64,000 bases of DNA from Caulobacter sp. 602-1 (GCF_003931565.1 NZ_RRYI01000007.1:186001-250000), one strand, 5' to 3'; shown: positions 8,370 through 17,755, numbered from the stretch's first letter. The notes: a model not told the origin generated them from the letters alone. Numbers and translations: made by a program.

Positions 8370-9485
8370 ATGGCTTTACCGGCGGACTTCACCTTGACCG
8401 ATCAGGACGGCCGCACGACGGCCGTGCTGACGGGGGACTGGACCGCACGGGGGCTGCTCGACGCGGGCTTGCGCCTGGATAGCGCCCTTTCCAGCAAGCA
8501 CGCGCTCGAGATGGACCTCACGGGCGTCAATCGCTGCGACACCGCCGGCGCCTACGCGATTCTGCGCGCGGGCGGCGAAAACCTCGAGCCGGAGAACGTC
8601 CAGGCCCGCCGCGAGGTCCTGCGCCTGCTGGAACTTGTCCGCGCCGCGATCCAGGTCGAGCCCGAACCGACAGTTCGCCCAGGCGGCTTCCACGCCCTGC
8701 TTGAGCGGATCGGCCGCGGCGTCTTTGGCCTGTTCCAGGACGGCTACGGCACCATGATCTTCCTGGGCCACCTGCTGGTCGCCCTGGCCCGAAGCGTCGT
8801 CGACCCGCGCCGCATCCGCTGGGCGCCAATCGTGGCCCTGTGCGAGCGCGCCGGCCTCGACGCCATGCCGATCGTGGCGGTCACCACCTTCTTCATCGGC
8901 GCTGTTGTCGCTCTGCTGGGCGCCAACATGCTCACCGACTTCGGGGCTCAGGTCTATTCGGTCGAACTGATCGGCATCTCGGTGATGCGTGAGTTCAACA
9001 TCCTGATCACCGCCATCCTGCTCGCCGGCCGTTCGGCCTCCAGCTTCGCGGCCGAGATCGGCTCGATGAAGATGAACCAGGAGATCGACGCCATGCAGGT
9101 CATGGGCGTGGACCCCTACGAGGCGCTGGTCCTGCCGCGCTTCGCCGCCCTGCTCTTCACCATTCCGCTGCTGGTCTTCGTGGCGACGATCGCTGGCCTG
9201 GCCGGCGGCATGCTGGTGGTCTGGGCCGTGCTGGACCTGTCGCCGACCTTCTTCCTGCAGCGGATCATCGACTTCGTCGGCGCCACCCACTTCTGGATCG
9301 GCATGTCCAAGGCGCCGGTCATGGCCGCGGTGATCGCCGCGATCGGCTGCCGCCAGGGCATGGAAGTCGGCAACGACGTCGAGTCCCTGGGCCGACGCGT
9401 GACGGCGGCCGTCGTGCACGCCATCTTCGCCATCATCCTGATCGATGCGGTCTTCGCCCTGATCTACATGGAGCTGGACATTTGA
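8370..9485 (+). CDS. MlaE-type lipid ABC transporter permease with N-terminal STAS domain
   Basis: 371 residues from the ATG at 8370, where AGGA stands correctly spaced; an upstream frame extension to 8232 has no ribosome site. Residues about 1-75 are a STAS-like domain (DLTGVNRCDTAGAYAILRAGG). The rest is a MlaE permease with about five helices and the conserved segments VVALLGANMLTDFGA, GRSASSFAAEIGSMK and EIDAMQVMGVDPYEALVLPR. In E. coli the STAS protein is the separate MlaB; here it is fused. It is the first gene of a tightly overlapping operon (permease, ATPase, MCE, lipoprotein) that should move phospholipids between the two membranes. Confidence 0.92.
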   Translation: MALPADFTLTDQDGRTTAVLTGDWTARGLLDAGLRLDSALSSKHALEMDLTGVNRCDTAGAYAILRAGGENLEPENVQARREVLRLLELVRAAIQVEPEPTVRPGGFHALLERIGRGVFGLFQDGYGTMIFLGHLLVALARSVVDPRRIRWAPIVALCERAGLDAMPIVAVTTFFIGAVVALLGANMLTDFGAQVYSVELIGISVMREFNILITAILLAGRSASSFAAEIGSMKMNQEIDAMQVMGVDPYEALVLPRFAALLFTIPLLVFVATIAGLAGGMLVVWAVLDLSPTFFLQRIIDFVGATHFWIGMSKAPVMAAVIAAIGCRQGMEVGNDVESLGRRVTAAVVHAIFAIILIDAVFALIYMELDI

Positions 9486-10330
9486 CCCGCTCCGCCCAGA
9501 ACGCCCCCGAATCCGAGGACTTCATCGACACGGTCGAAGCCGAGAAGCACCCGATCGACGTGCGAGGCCTGGTTTCAGCCTTCGGCGACAACGTCATCCA
9601 CGACGGGCTGGACCTCAAGGTCGAGCGCGGCGAGGTGCTCGGCGTGGTCGGCGGCTCGGGCAGCGGCAAATCCGTGCTGCTGAACACCATCATCGGCCTG
9701 AAGGCCCCCGACGGCGGCACGGTCCGGCTGTTCGGCGGCGACATGCGCACGGCCTCGCGTCGGCGATGGTCGTCGGTCGAGCGGCGCTGGGGCGTGCTGT
9801 TCCAGCAGGGCGCGCTGTTCTCGAACCTGACCGTGCGCGAGAACGTCTCCGCCCCGCTCTACGAGCACACCAAGCTGCCTCGCCGCGAGATCGAGGAAAT
9901 CGCCGACCTGAAGATCGCCATGGTCGGCCTGCCCGCCCGGGCCGCGCTCCTGAAGCCGGCCGAGCTGTCGGGCGGCATGCGCAAGCGCGCCGGCCTCGCC
10001 CGGGCCCTGGCCATGGACCCTGAACTGCTGTTCCTGGACGAGCCGACCGCCGGCCTGGACCCGATCGGGGCCGAGGCCTTCGACGCCTTGATCAAGGATC
10101 TGTCGGACAGCCTGGACCTGACGGTGTTCATGATCACCCACGACCTGGACAGTCTCTACGCCATCACCGACCGTGTCGCCGTCCTGGCCGACAAAAAGGT
10201 CGTCGCGGTGGCGCCCGTTCGCGAACTCGAGCGTTCGGATCACCCCTGGATCAAGCAATACTTCCTGGGCCCCCGGGGACGCGCCGCCGCGACCGCCGAG
10301 GCTCCGGCCGAGGCAAGGACGGACGTCTGA
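9482..10330 (+). CDS. MlaF-type ABC transporter ATP-binding protein
   Basis: 282 residues. Walker A is GVVGGSGSGKSVL, the signature is LSGGMRKRAGLARAL, Walker B is ELLFLDEPTAGLDP, and the H-loop is MITHDLDSLY. The LSGGMRKR form of the signature and TAGLDPIGAEAFD are typical of MlaF. The start is a TTG overlapping the permease stop by four bases, which implies translational coupling; no later ATG precedes Walker A. It powers lipid transport through the MlaE permease upstream. Confidence 0.92.
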   Translation: MTRSAQNAPESEDFIDTVEAEKHPIDVRGLVSAFGDNVIHDGLDLKVERGEVLGVVGGSGSGKSVLLNTIIGLKAPDGGTVRLFGGDMRTASRRRWSSVERRWGVLFQQGALFSNLTVRENVSAPLYEHTKLPRREIEEIADLKIAMVGLPARAALLKPAELSGGMRKRAGLARALAMDPELLFLDEPTAGLDPIGAEAFDALIKDLSDSLDLTVFMITHDLDSLYAITDRVAVLADKKVVAVAPVRELERSDHPWIKQYFLGPRGRAAATAEAPAEARTDV

Positions 10331-11268
10331 TGGAAAGAAACGCCAACTACGCCCTGGTCGGGGCCATATCCCTCGCCCTGTTCATGGGGCTGGTGATCTT
10401 CGTCGTCTGGCTGGCCAAGGTCAGCTTCAGCAAGGACTACGACCTTTACGACATCCTGTTCATCGGTCCGGTGCGCGGCCTGTCGACGGGCGGCGAAGTG
10501 CACTTCAACGGGATCAAGGTCGGTGAGGTCAGCCGCATCGAGCTGGACAAGACCGACCCCAACCGCGTCATCGCGCGCGTCCGCATGACCTCGGATGTGC
10601 CGGTCAAGGTCGACAGCTACGCCACGCTGGAGCCGCAGGGCATCACGGGCGTCAACTACGTGCAGATCACCGCCGGCTCGCCGAACAAGGAACTGCTGAA
10701 AGACACCGTCAAGAACGGCAAGGTCCCCGTCCTCCGCAGCCAGCGCAGCGCCCTCTCCGACCTGCTCGAGGGCGGCGGGACGGTTCTGACACGGACCATC
10801 GAGGCCCTGGACCGCGTCAACCGCGTACTGTCCGACAAGAATATCAAGACCTTCAGCGCCTCGCTCAGCGACGTGCAGGCGGTCACTGCGGAGCTGCGCG
10901 AGCGCAAGGAAATCATCGCCGACGCGCAGAAGGCTCTGCAGAGCATCGATGCGACGGCCCAGTCGATCACCAACCTGGCCAACAGCGCCAATGGTCTGGT
11001 CGACGGCGACGCCAAACGCACCTTGAAGGAAGCTGGCGACGCCGCCGCCGAGCTGAAGGCCGCCGCCAAGGACGCCCGCTCGATGATCTCGAAGCTGGAA
11101 GGTCCGACCAGCGACTTCGCCAGCACCGGCCTGCCCCAACTCTCGGCGGCCATCGTCACCCTGCAGTCGGCCGCCGAGTCCCTGGACCGCCTGGTCGCCG
11201 ACGTCGAACAGAATCCCCGTGGCGTGGTCGGCAAGGCCCCAGCCAAGGAAGTGGAGGTCAAGCCGTGA
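10330..11268 (+). CDS. MlaD/MCE-domain lipid-binding protein
   Basis: 312 residues. One N-terminal membrane anchor (about residues 9-32) is followed by a single MCE domain starting at YDILFIGPVRGLSTGGEVHFNGIKVGEV and reaching VNYVQITAG. A long, mainly helical and coiled C-terminal region follows (about 140-300). The MCE domain of MlaD-type proteins forms a hexameric ring in the periplasm that passes lipid to the permease. The ATG overlaps the ATPase stop by one base (TGATG). Confidence 0.92.
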   Translation: MERNANYALVGAISLALFMGLVIFVVWLAKVSFSKDYDLYDILFIGPVRGLSTGGEVHFNGIKVGEVSRIELDKTDPNRVIARVRMTSDVPVKVDSYATLEPQGITGVNYVQITAGSPNKELLKDTVKNGKVPVLRSQRSALSDLLEGGGTVLTRTIEALDRVNRVLSDKNIKTFSASLSDVQAVTAELRERKEIIADAQKALQSIDATAQSITNLANSANGLVDGDAKRTLKEAGDAAAELKAAAKDARSMISKLEGPTSDFASTGLPQLSAAIVTLQSAAESLDRLVADVEQNPRGVVGKAPAKEVEVKP

Positions 11269-11915
11269 GCCCGATGATCCGAAACGTCGCCAAGACCTTT
11301 GGACGCGTCCTGGCCGTCTCGGCCGTGGCGTTCAGCCTCTCGGCCTGCATCAGCGTCTTCCCAAAGACCAAGCCGGTGACCACCTATCGCTTCGGCGACG
11401 CCGACCTCAGCGTCGCCAAGAGTCCTCCCGGCGCGATGTTCGGCGTTCTGAAGGCTCCGTCGGCCTTCACCCGCGCCGCGGCGGGCGACCGCCTCCTGAC
11501 CGTGACCAATGGCGAAGTCGCCTATATCGCCGACGCGCGGTGGGTTTCCCCGGCCTTCATCCTGTTCGAGGAAGCCACCGCCCGCGCGTTCGACAACGAT
11601 CCGGGTCGCGCTCGCCTGATCGGTCGAGGCGAAGTCGCCAAGGCAGACTTGGTGCTGCGCCTCGAGGTGCGAAAGTTCGAGGCCGACTACGTCAACGGCC
11701 CCAAGGCCGCTCCCGAGATCGTGGTCCGCGTACGCGGCGTCCTGAACCGCAACAGCGACCGCGCCCTGGTCGGCGACCAGATCTTCGAAGCCAGGGTGAA
11801 AGCCGCCGACAACCGCGTCTCGGCCATCGTGCCGGCCTATGACCAGGCCGTAGCCAAGGTGCTGGGCGACGTGGTGGGCTGGGTCAACGCGGCGGGACCG
11901 GGCATCAAATCCTAG
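11265..11915 (+). CDS. ABC-type transport auxiliary lipoprotein (PqiC/YmbA-like)
   Basis: 216 residues from the GTG at 11265 (an in-frame ATG follows at codon 4). The signal peptide ends in a lipobox, FSLSACIS, with Cys28 as the lipidated residue. The mature domain matches the ABC auxiliary lipoprotein family that accompanies MCE transporters: TTYRFGD, VAYIADARWVSPAFILFEEATARAFD, VLRLEVRKFEADYVNG. It is probably the outer-membrane partner of the MCE ring. It overlaps the MCE gene by four bases and is the last gene of the operon. Confidence 0.88.
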   Translation: MSPMIRNVAKTFGRVLAVSAVAFSLSACISVFPKTKPVTTYRFGDADLSVAKSPPGAMFGVLKAPSAFTRAAAGDRLLTVTNGEVAYIADARWVSPAFILFEEATARAFDNDPGRARLIGRGEVAKADLVLRLEVRKFEADYVNGPKAAPEIVVRVRGVLNRNSDRALVGDQIFEARVKAADNRVSAIVPAYDQAVAKVLGDVVGWVNAAGPGIKS

Positions 11916-11922
11916 AGCGCGC

Positions 11923-12687
11923 TCAGAGCGCTTCCAGGGGCTCGGTCGCCGCGCCATAGCCGGCGTTCTCCTGGATCCGGAGGACCCGGCCGTCGACCCA
12001 AGGTTCGACCGTGACCAGTTCCCTGGCCTCGGCCCGCGACACGGCGTCGACAGGATCGGCGCTCTCCGCCAGCAGCTGAAGGTTCATGCGCGTGGGGAAG
12101 ATCACCTTGCGCTCGCCCGAGGCCGCCAGGTCCAGCGCCAGGCTCGGGGCGATCCACTCGGCGTCGACCGCTTCGCGGCCGTCGCAGATCGCCTGCTGGG
12201 CCAGAGGTGCGTGGGCGACGTAGAACCAGGTGTCGAACCGCTTGGGCATCAGCTTGGGCGTGATCCACCGCGAGAAGACCGTCAGGGCCGACAGATCCAG
12301 CTTCAGCCCCAGGTCCTCGACCACGTCGAGAAAGGCCACCCGGTCCTCGGCCACCGCCGCGCGAACGTCCTTGGCCGCCTCGCCGGCATAGAACGCCCCG
12401 TCCCTGTCGCGGGCCAGCAGCACGCCGGCTTCCTCATAGGCCTCGCGGATGGCGGCGATGCGCAGGGCCACGCCGTCTTGCCCCACCTCGTCGAAGCCGA
12501 TGGCGAGGTCGCGCCAGCGCGGATCGCTGTCGCCCTGGTGGCTCTTGCCGCCTGGGAACACCAGGGCCCCGGCGGCGAAATCGATCTGGTGATGCCGCTT
12601 GACCATCAGCACCTCGAAAGAAGGCGCATCTCGAAGCAGCAGTATGGTTGCGGCGAGTCGGATCGCGCCTTGCGAGGAGTCGGACAT
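11923..12687 (-). CDS. NUDIX hydrolase family protein
   Basis: 254 residues from the ATG at 12687. An upstream in-frame ATG at 12723 adds 12 residues, but the purine-rich stretch before it is too close to act as a good ribosome site. The fold opens IRLAATILLLRDAPSFEVLMVKRH, then FPGGK and a Nudix box RIAAIREAYEEAGVLL carrying the REAxEE core. The family resembles NUDT7/NUDT19-like CoA or nucleotide diphosphatases, but the substrate is not evident. It lies just downstream of the DUF2336 gene on the same strand, probably co-transcribed, and ends seven bases from the convergent lipoprotein gene. Confidence 0.85.
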   Translation of the reverse strand: MSDSSQGAIRLAATILLLRDAPSFEVLMVKRHHQIDFAAGALVFPGGKSHQGDSDPRWRDLAIGFDEVGQDGVALRIAAIREAYEEAGVLLARDRDGAFYAGEAAKDVRAAVAEDRVAFLDVVEDLGLKLDLSALTVFSRWITPKLMPKRFDTWFYVAHAPLAQQAICDGREAVDAEWIAPSLALDLAASGERKVIFPTRMNLQLLAESADPVDAVSRAEARELVTVEPWVDGRVLRIQENAGYGAATEPLEAL

Positions 12688-12741
12688 GCAGCAAGTCTGG
12701 CGCCGCCGCGCGAGCTTGCCCATACCTCTTTCGAACAGTTG

Positions 12742-13890
12742 TTAGGCCGCGCCCTGATCCTTGCGATCGGCGCGACGGCGGTGGGCGCCGCGATCCATAC
12801 GCTCCATCAGATACTCGCTATCCTCGCGCGAAACCGTGTGCGACGAGGTCAGGAAGCGCTGGATCATGCGCTCCTGGAAGCGCTCGCGATCGTTCGCGCC
12901 GCCGTCGAACTCCAGGCCATGGAAAGCGTCGACGCCTGCGCGGAAGGCCGCGTAGAGGCGCGGCGGCAGGCCGGCCCGCTCGCAGATCGCCTTCAGGCCC
13001 AGGGGGCCGGCGTCGTGGATCATCAGCCAGGTGCGGTGGTGCGGAATGCCGGCCAGCTCGGCCACAGCCCACTCGAAGAAGGTCATGTGACCCTGGGCCA
13101 GGGCCCGCAGCAGCAGCGACGGCGACAGGCGGCCGACCTTGCTGAGATGCGCCACGAAGGCCTTCGGGTCGCCGGCGCGGCCGGCCTGGTCGACCAGATC
13201 GATCGTCGCCCGCTCCTTGGCGCCGACGATCAGCTCCATGGTGCGCTCGGCCGACAGGGCGTGGCTGGTCAGGATGTGATCGCGCAGCTGCTCGCCGACC
13301 ATGTCGATCAGGCGCTCGCTGACCGCCAAAGGCAGGGCCGTACGATAGGCTACGGCCTGCAGCACGCTTTCCGACTTGGCGAAACGATCCAGCGCCTTCT
13401 GCAGCGCGACTTCCGAGAAGCGGGCGTTGTCGTTCGCGCAGGCCGTGGCGACCACGTCCTCATCGCCCTGCTCGACCAGCAGGGTGGTGATGCGGCTGGA
13501 GAGCTTGGGGCGCTTGGCCACCGCCTTCTGGCGCGCCGCGCCCCCGACGCGGACGATCTCGGCCAGGTCGGTGTCGGTGAACACCGGCGAGAAGCTGATG
13601 ATCGGCAAGCTGACGCTTTCGACGTCGCGGGCCAGGCGGTTGGCGACGTCCGGCGGCAGGGCCATGGAATTCTTCAGCGTCACCGCCATGGCCCGACGGA
13701 CGAGCTCGGCGGCGTCGGCGGCCATTACCCGCAGGATCTCGTGTGCGACCTGGCGGTCCTCCTCGTTCAGCGCGCCGCGGTCGATGGTGCGACACAGCTT
13801 GTGCGCGGCCAGCGCCCGTTCGTCCGGCGTCGCGCCCTTCACGAGCATGCGGATATCGGAATCGGTAAGAGCGGCGCGTGTGGTGGCCAT
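12742..13890 (-). CDS. DUF2336-domain protein
   Basis: 382 residues from the ATG at 13890 (a longer frame starts at 13926 without support). The protein is all alpha-helical, with repeated degenerate HEAT-like helices such as ERALAAHKLCRTID, VAHEILRVMAADAAELVRRAMAVTL and LPPDVANRLARDVESVSLPII. This organisation is typical of alphaproteobacterial DUF2336 proteins, several of which contact response regulators or cell-cycle machinery. No catalytic motif is visible. It is divergent from a hybrid histidine kinase gene 155 bases away, a context that fits a signalling role, but this is inference. Confidence 0.82.
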   Translation of the reverse strand: MATTRAALTDSDIRMLVKGATPDERALAAHKLCRTIDRGALNEEDRQVAHEILRVMAADAAELVRRAMAVTLKNSMALPPDVANRLARDVESVSLPIISFSPVFTDTDLAEIVRVGGAARQKAVAKRPKLSSRITTLLVEQGDEDVVATACANDNARFSEVALQKALDRFAKSESVLQAVAYRTALPLAVSERLIDMVGEQLRDHILTSHALSAERTMELIVGAKERATIDLVDQAGRAGDPKAFVAHLSKVGRLSPSLLLRALAQGHMTFFEWAVAELAGIPHHRTWLMIHDAGPLGLKAICERAGLPPRLYAAFRAGVDAFHGLEFDGGANDRERFQERMIQRFLTSSHTVSREDSEYLMERMDRGAHRRRADRKDQGAA

Positions 13891-14044
13891 GGTCGCCTGC
13901 CGAGAGTCTGGGACTTGGAGTCCCATCCTCGGCGGTTAGGCTTAATGATTGTTTGAACTTCGTACCTGTGGATTAACGATACCCCGTAACCGGGTACAAA
14001 CCACGCTCCCCTAAGGTGCGTCCTCAACCACGAGGAGCGCGATC

Positions 14045-15835
14045 TTGCTCGCCGAGCGCCGCCCACAAGATATCTCGACGGAGGGCGCTCACCTCGCCAA
14101 GGCCCTGGACGCCCAGACGGCGCTACTGCCTTACGCGCTTGGGGTTTTCGCGGTCAGCCTGCCCCTGTTCGTGTGGATCGGGTCGTTCGCCACGAACCGC
14201 GTCTGGATGACCGCCAGCTTCGCGGTGTTCGCGATCAACTGGGGCGCCTTCTACGCGGTGGTGAACTGGTTGCGCGACGAAGCGTCGCAAGATCTTAACC
14301 GCAGGGCGAGAGTCCAGGTGATGGGCGGCGTGCTCTGGGCCCTGGCCGCAGTGCAGATCTCGGCCTTCGCCCTGGGCGCGGGACCGGCGCGAGAGCCTAT
14401 GCTGATGCTGGCCACGGCCAGCGCGGTGCTATGCGCCTTTTTCGCAGCCCCGTATCTGGCGGGCCTGCTGATCGTCGCGCCGATCGCGGCGGCCGGCCCG
14501 TTGATCGCCTCCTTCTCCAGCGACCGCCAGCTGGGCGAGCTGACCTGGGGCGCCATCGCCCTGGCCATGACCCTGGCCCTGATCCTGAACCGCATGTTCC
14601 GCCGCCAGCACGACCTGGCCGTCCAGCACGAACATCTGGTCGAAGAACGTCTACGGGTGCTGGAGGCGGCCGAGCGCACCGCGCGCAGCAAGTCCGACAT
14701 CGTCGCCACCCTCAGCCACGAAATCCGCAACGGCCTGACCGGCGTCACCCACGTGCTGGCCGCCGCCGCCGGCCGGGGCGGTCGCGCCGCGCCGTCGCGC
14801 GAGCAGCTGAACGCCGCGCTCGACGCGGCCCAGGATCTGATCGCGGTGCTGAACGCCACGCTCGATTCCGAGACCGCCGAGTCCGGCCGCCTCAGCGTCG
14901 AGGCCCAGCCGTTCGATCCGGTCCGCCTGGTCCATGACCTGACCCTGCTGGACAAGCCGCACGCCGCCGCCAAGGGCCTGGAGCTCACCGTCCACGTCGA
15001 TCCGCTGCTGCGCATCCGCGACAAGGGCGCGACCGTCGCCGACGCCCTGCGCACCCGCCAGATCATCGCCAACCTGCTGGGCAACGCGGTCAAGTACACC
15101 GTGCGCGGCCGCATCGAGGTCCGCCTGGAACTGCGCGACGGCCAGATCGCCATCGAGATCGCCGACACCGGCCCTGGCCTGTCGGCCGAAGAGATCGAGC
15201 AGGCGTTCGAACCCTTCCGGCGCATCGAGCGCACCGGCGCCGGCGTCAACGGGGCGGGCCTGGGCCTGTCGCTATCGCGCCAGCTGGCCCGCCTGATGGG
15301 CGGCGCCCTGGAGGCGCGCAGCGCCGTGGGCGTCGGCAGTTGCTTCACCCTCACCCTGCCCTTCGATCCGGACGCCCATCACGCGTTCGACGCCGAAGAG
15401 ATGGAGGCCGCGGCCGCCGACACCTCGGGCGCGCCGCGCGCCCTGCGCATCCTGATCGCCGAGGACGACGCCCTGAACGCGGCGATGCTGCGCGCCATCC
15501 TGGAGCAACTGGGCCACCAGGTGGTCCACGCCCAGAATGGACGCCGCGCCGCCGACCTGGCCAGGATCGCCGAGTTCGATCTTCTGATGCTCGACCACCA
15601 CATGCCGGTGATGGATGGCCCCGCCGCCGCCGCCAGCCTGCGGGAGAGTGAAGGCCCCAACCGCCACGCTCCGATCGTCGCCATGATCGACGGCGACGGC
15701 GAGGAGGCCACCGGCTTCCTGGAAGCCGGCGCCGACATTATGCTGCGCAAACCGGTCAGCGTGGCGGGTGTCGCCCGCGCCCTGGCAGACGCGGCGGCGC
15801 TCGACCGTCGCGGCGCCCGGCCGGAAGCCGCCTGA
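14045..15835 (+). CDS. Membrane hybrid histidine kinase with C-terminal receiver
   Basis: 596 residues from a TTG start preceded by a well-placed GAGGAG. About six hydrophobic segments fill residues 25-182 (no large periplasmic domain). Then come a short coiled coil, HisKA with phospho-acceptor His225 (LSHEIRNG), HATPase_c with N box NLLGNAVKYT and G boxes DTGPGL and GAGLGLSLS, and a receiver (about 466-585) with the acid pair AEDD, acceptor Asp517 (LMLDHHMPVMDG) and conserved Lys (LRKPVS). All catalytic positions are intact. The signal is unknown; the integral-membrane sensor resembles MASE-like domains. A TTAA-N7-TTGA element upstream is a weak CtrA candidate. Confidence 0.93.
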   Translation: MLAERRPQDISTEGAHLAKALDAQTALLPYALGVFAVSLPLFVWIGSFATNRVWMTASFAVFAINWGAFYAVVNWLRDEASQDLNRRARVQVMGGVLWALAAVQISAFALGAGPAREPMLMLATASAVLCAFFAAPYLAGLLIVAPIAAAGPLIASFSSDRQLGELTWGAIALAMTLALILNRMFRRQHDLAVQHEHLVEERLRVLEAAERTARSKSDIVATLSHEIRNGLTGVTHVLAAAAGRGGRAAPSREQLNAALDAAQDLIAVLNATLDSETAESGRLSVEAQPFDPVRLVHDLTLLDKPHAAAKGLELTVHVDPLLRIRDKGATVADALRTRQIIANLLGNAVKYTVRGRIEVRLELRDGQIAIEIADTGPGLSAEEIEQAFEPFRRIERTGAGVNGAGLGLSLSRQLARLMGGALEARSAVGVGSCFTLTLPFDPDAHHAFDAEEMEAAAADTSGAPRALRILIAEDDALNAAMLRAILEQLGHQVVHAQNGRRAADLARIAEFDLLMLDHHMPVMDGPAAAASLRESEGPNRHAPIVAMIDGDGEEATGFLEAGADIMLRKPVSVAGVARALADAAALDRRGARPEAA

Positions 15836-15921
15836 ACCCGGGTTTGACAAGCCAGGCCGGGGGTGGAGAATGGCGCATGTTCTCGCGCCCGACCTTTCGG
15901 CGTTTTCGCAATCACGGCGGT

Positions 15922-15980
15922 AGCCTGCTCGCAGGCTTCTAGCCCCGAACCGTTCGCGCGTCCGCCGCGAGCGTTCGGGG
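15922..15980. repeat. Tandem inverted repeats after the hybrid kinase gene
   Basis: AGCCTGC-TC-GCAGGCT (15922-15937) is directly followed by CCCCGAAC (15943-15950) and its inverse GTTCGGGG (15973-15980). Both can fold into hairpins in RNA. There is no T-run, so they are not classical intrinsic terminators, but they separate the kinase gene from rnk. Confidence 0.5.
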
Positions 15981-16060
15981 CGAACATCAATCCGACTCTC
16001 ATCCGACGGCGCGCGCCGCGCGCGCCTTAGCGCCTTCACATCCAATGCCTGGAGCTTTCC

Positions 16061-16480
16061 ATGCCCTCGCAAGAGGACGCCATCGCGCGTCCATGCATCA
16101 TCATGGCCGAGACCGAGGTCGAACGCCTATCCACCCTGGCCCTGCAGATGGAGGCGGTCGCGCCGCTGGCGGCCGGCATGTTGCTGCGGGAGATCGACCG
16201 CGCCGAAGTCCGCGCCGATAGCGATATGCCCGACGACGTCGTCCGCATGCGCTCGACCGTCCGGTTCGAGGACGACGCCCATGGCGCGGCCCGCTCGGTG
16301 CTGCTGGTCTATCCGAAGGAGGCCGACATCGCCGCCGGCAAGATCTCGGTCCTGTCCCTGGTCGGCGCCGGTTTGATCGGGCTCTCCGTCGGCCAGTCGA
16401 TCCAGTGGCCCGATCGCGACGGCCACGAGCGCTCGCTGCGCATCCTCAAGGTCGAGCCGCCCGGCTGCATCATATTCTGA
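16061..16480 (+). CDS. rnk: Regulator of nucleoside diphosphate kinase (Rnk, GreA/GreB-like)
   Basis: 139 residues. The short N-terminal part, DVERLSTLALQME-like (TEVERLSTLALQMEA), replaces the long GreA coiled coil. The C-terminal domain is the GreA/B FKBP-like fold, with VVRMRSTVRFED, SVLLVYPKEADIAAGKISVLSLVGAGLIGLSVGQSI and the closing LRILKVEPPG. Rnk-type proteins bind RNA polymerase near the secondary channel but lack the acidic tip needed for transcript cleavage. GGAG precedes the start. It is a single gene between the hybrid kinase and a CoA transferase. Confidence 0.85.
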   Translation: MPSQEDAIARPCIIMAETEVERLSTLALQMEAVAPLAAGMLLREIDRAEVRADSDMPDDVVRMRSTVRFEDDAHGAARSVLLVYPKEADIAAGKISVLSLVGAGLIGLSVGQSIQWPDRDGHERSLRILKVEPPGCIIF

Positions 16481-16564
16481 AGGGAGGGCTTGCCGCTGGG
16501 TAAGCCTTTCCAATCCCCGCGCCGGTCCGCACACTCTTCGACAACGAGAAAAAGGGAGAGAGCG

Positions 16565-17755
16565 ATGCTGGAAGGACTGCGGGTCATCGAGCTGGCGACC
16601 TATATCGCCGCCCCGGGCGCGGCCGGCGTCATGGCCGACTGGGGCGCCGAGGTGATCAAGGTCGAGTCGCCCGAGGGCGATCCGATGCGGCGGTTCTTCG
16701 ACACCATCGGCTCGGACCAGGACGCCAACCCGATCTTCGAGCTCGACAACCGCGGCAAGCGGGCCGTGGTGCTGGACATCCGGTCCGACCTTGGGCGCGA
16801 CGCCCTGAAGGCCCTGGTGGCGACCGCCGACATCTTCCTGACCAATGTCCGTCCCGCCGCCCTGGCCCGCGCCGGTCTCGACCACGAGACCCTGAAGGCG
16901 ATCAATCCGCGCCTGATCTATTGCAGCCTGACGGGCTACGGCCTGACCGGCCCGGATCGCGACAAGCCGGGCATGGACGTCGCCGCCTTCTGGTCCCGCG
17001 CGGGTGTCGGCTCGATCACCGCGCCGAAGGGGACCGAGCCCTTCCCGATCCGCACCGGCATGGGCGATCACGTCACCTCGCTGGCCACGGTGTCGGCGAT
17101 CCTGGCGGCGGTCCACGAAAGACAGCGCACGGGCGTTGGCCGATTGGTCGAGACCTCGCTGCTCCGTGCGGGCGTCTACGCGATCGGCTCGGACATGGCG
17201 ATCCAGCTGCGGTTCGGGAAACTGGCCTCGACGCGGGGGCGGCGCGAGGCGGTCCAGCCGCTGGCCAACTTCTACAAGACCGCCGACGGTCGCTGGATCT
17301 GCCTGTTGCCCCGCCAGGGCTCTGTCGACTGGCCGCGTATCGCCGCCGCCGCCGGCCGGCCGGAGCTGGTCCAGGATCCCCGCTTCGCAAACGCCAAGAC
17401 CCGCCGCGAGAACGGCCAGGCGCTGGTCGATATCCTCGACGAGGCCTTCGGCGCCATGACCTATGATGCCGCCGCCGAGGCCCTGGACGCGGGCGACATC
17501 ACCTGGGCGCCCTACCAGACGCCGCGAGAACTGGTCGAAGACGCCCAGGCCGAAGCCGCCGGCTGCTTCGTCCACACCCCCGATGGCGCGGGCGGCGCGT
17601 TCAAGGCCCCCGCCGCTCCGGCCCGCTTTCCGGGCGCGGAGGACGGTCCACGCGGCCCGGCGCCGAAGTTGGGCGCGGACACGGCTGCGGTGTTCAGAGA
17701 GTTGGGCTGGTCCGAGGATCAGGTATCGGCGCTAACCAAGCTCAGCGCTGCTTGA
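16565..17755 (+). CDS. CaiB/BaiF-type (family III) CoA transferase
   Basis: 396 residues from the ATG at 16565, which has GGGAGAG upstream; the open frame continues back to 16490 without support. It opens LEGLRVIELATYIAAPGAAG and WGAEVIKVESPEGDPMRR, the defining N-terminal motif of family III CoA transferases. LDIRSDLGRDALKALVATAD and the glycine-rich LIYCSLTGYGLTGPDRDKPG follow. These enzymes exchange CoA between acyl-CoA and a free carboxylate through an aspartyl anhydride. The acid is not identifiable here. Its last 14 bases overlap the convergent transglycosylase gene. Confidence 0.9.
   Translation: MLEGLRVIELATYIAAPGAAGVMADWGAEVIKVESPEGDPMRRFFDTIGSDQDANPIFELDNRGKRAVVLDIRSDLGRDALKALVATADIFLTNVRPAALARAGLDHETLKAINPRLIYCSLTGYGLTGPDRDKPGMDVAAFWSRAGVGSITAPKGTEPFPIRTGMGDHVTSLATVSAILAAVHERQRTGVGRLVETSLLRAGVYAIGSDMAIQLRFGKLASTRGRREAVQPLANFYKTADGRWICLLPRQGSVDWPRIAAAAGRPELVQDPRFANAKTRRENGQALVDILDEAFGAMTYDAAAEALDAGDITWAPYQTPRELVEDAQAEAAGCFVHTPDGAGGAFKAPAAPARFPGAEDGPRGPAPKLGADTAAVFRELGWSEDQVSALTKLSAA

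Noticed and set aside
12211..13956. 581-codon plus-strand open frame
   Set aside because: It is antisense to the NUDIX and DUF2336 genes, with repetitive composition. Shadow.
13942..13956. TTAA-N7-TTGA near the hybrid kinase gene as a CtrA box
   Set aside because: One mismatch in the second half and no supporting dyad. Too weak to annotate as a site.
16488..16514. Possible terminator after rnk
   Set aside because: The stem is only about five base pairs (GGCTT/AAGCC) with a short T-run. Not convincing.
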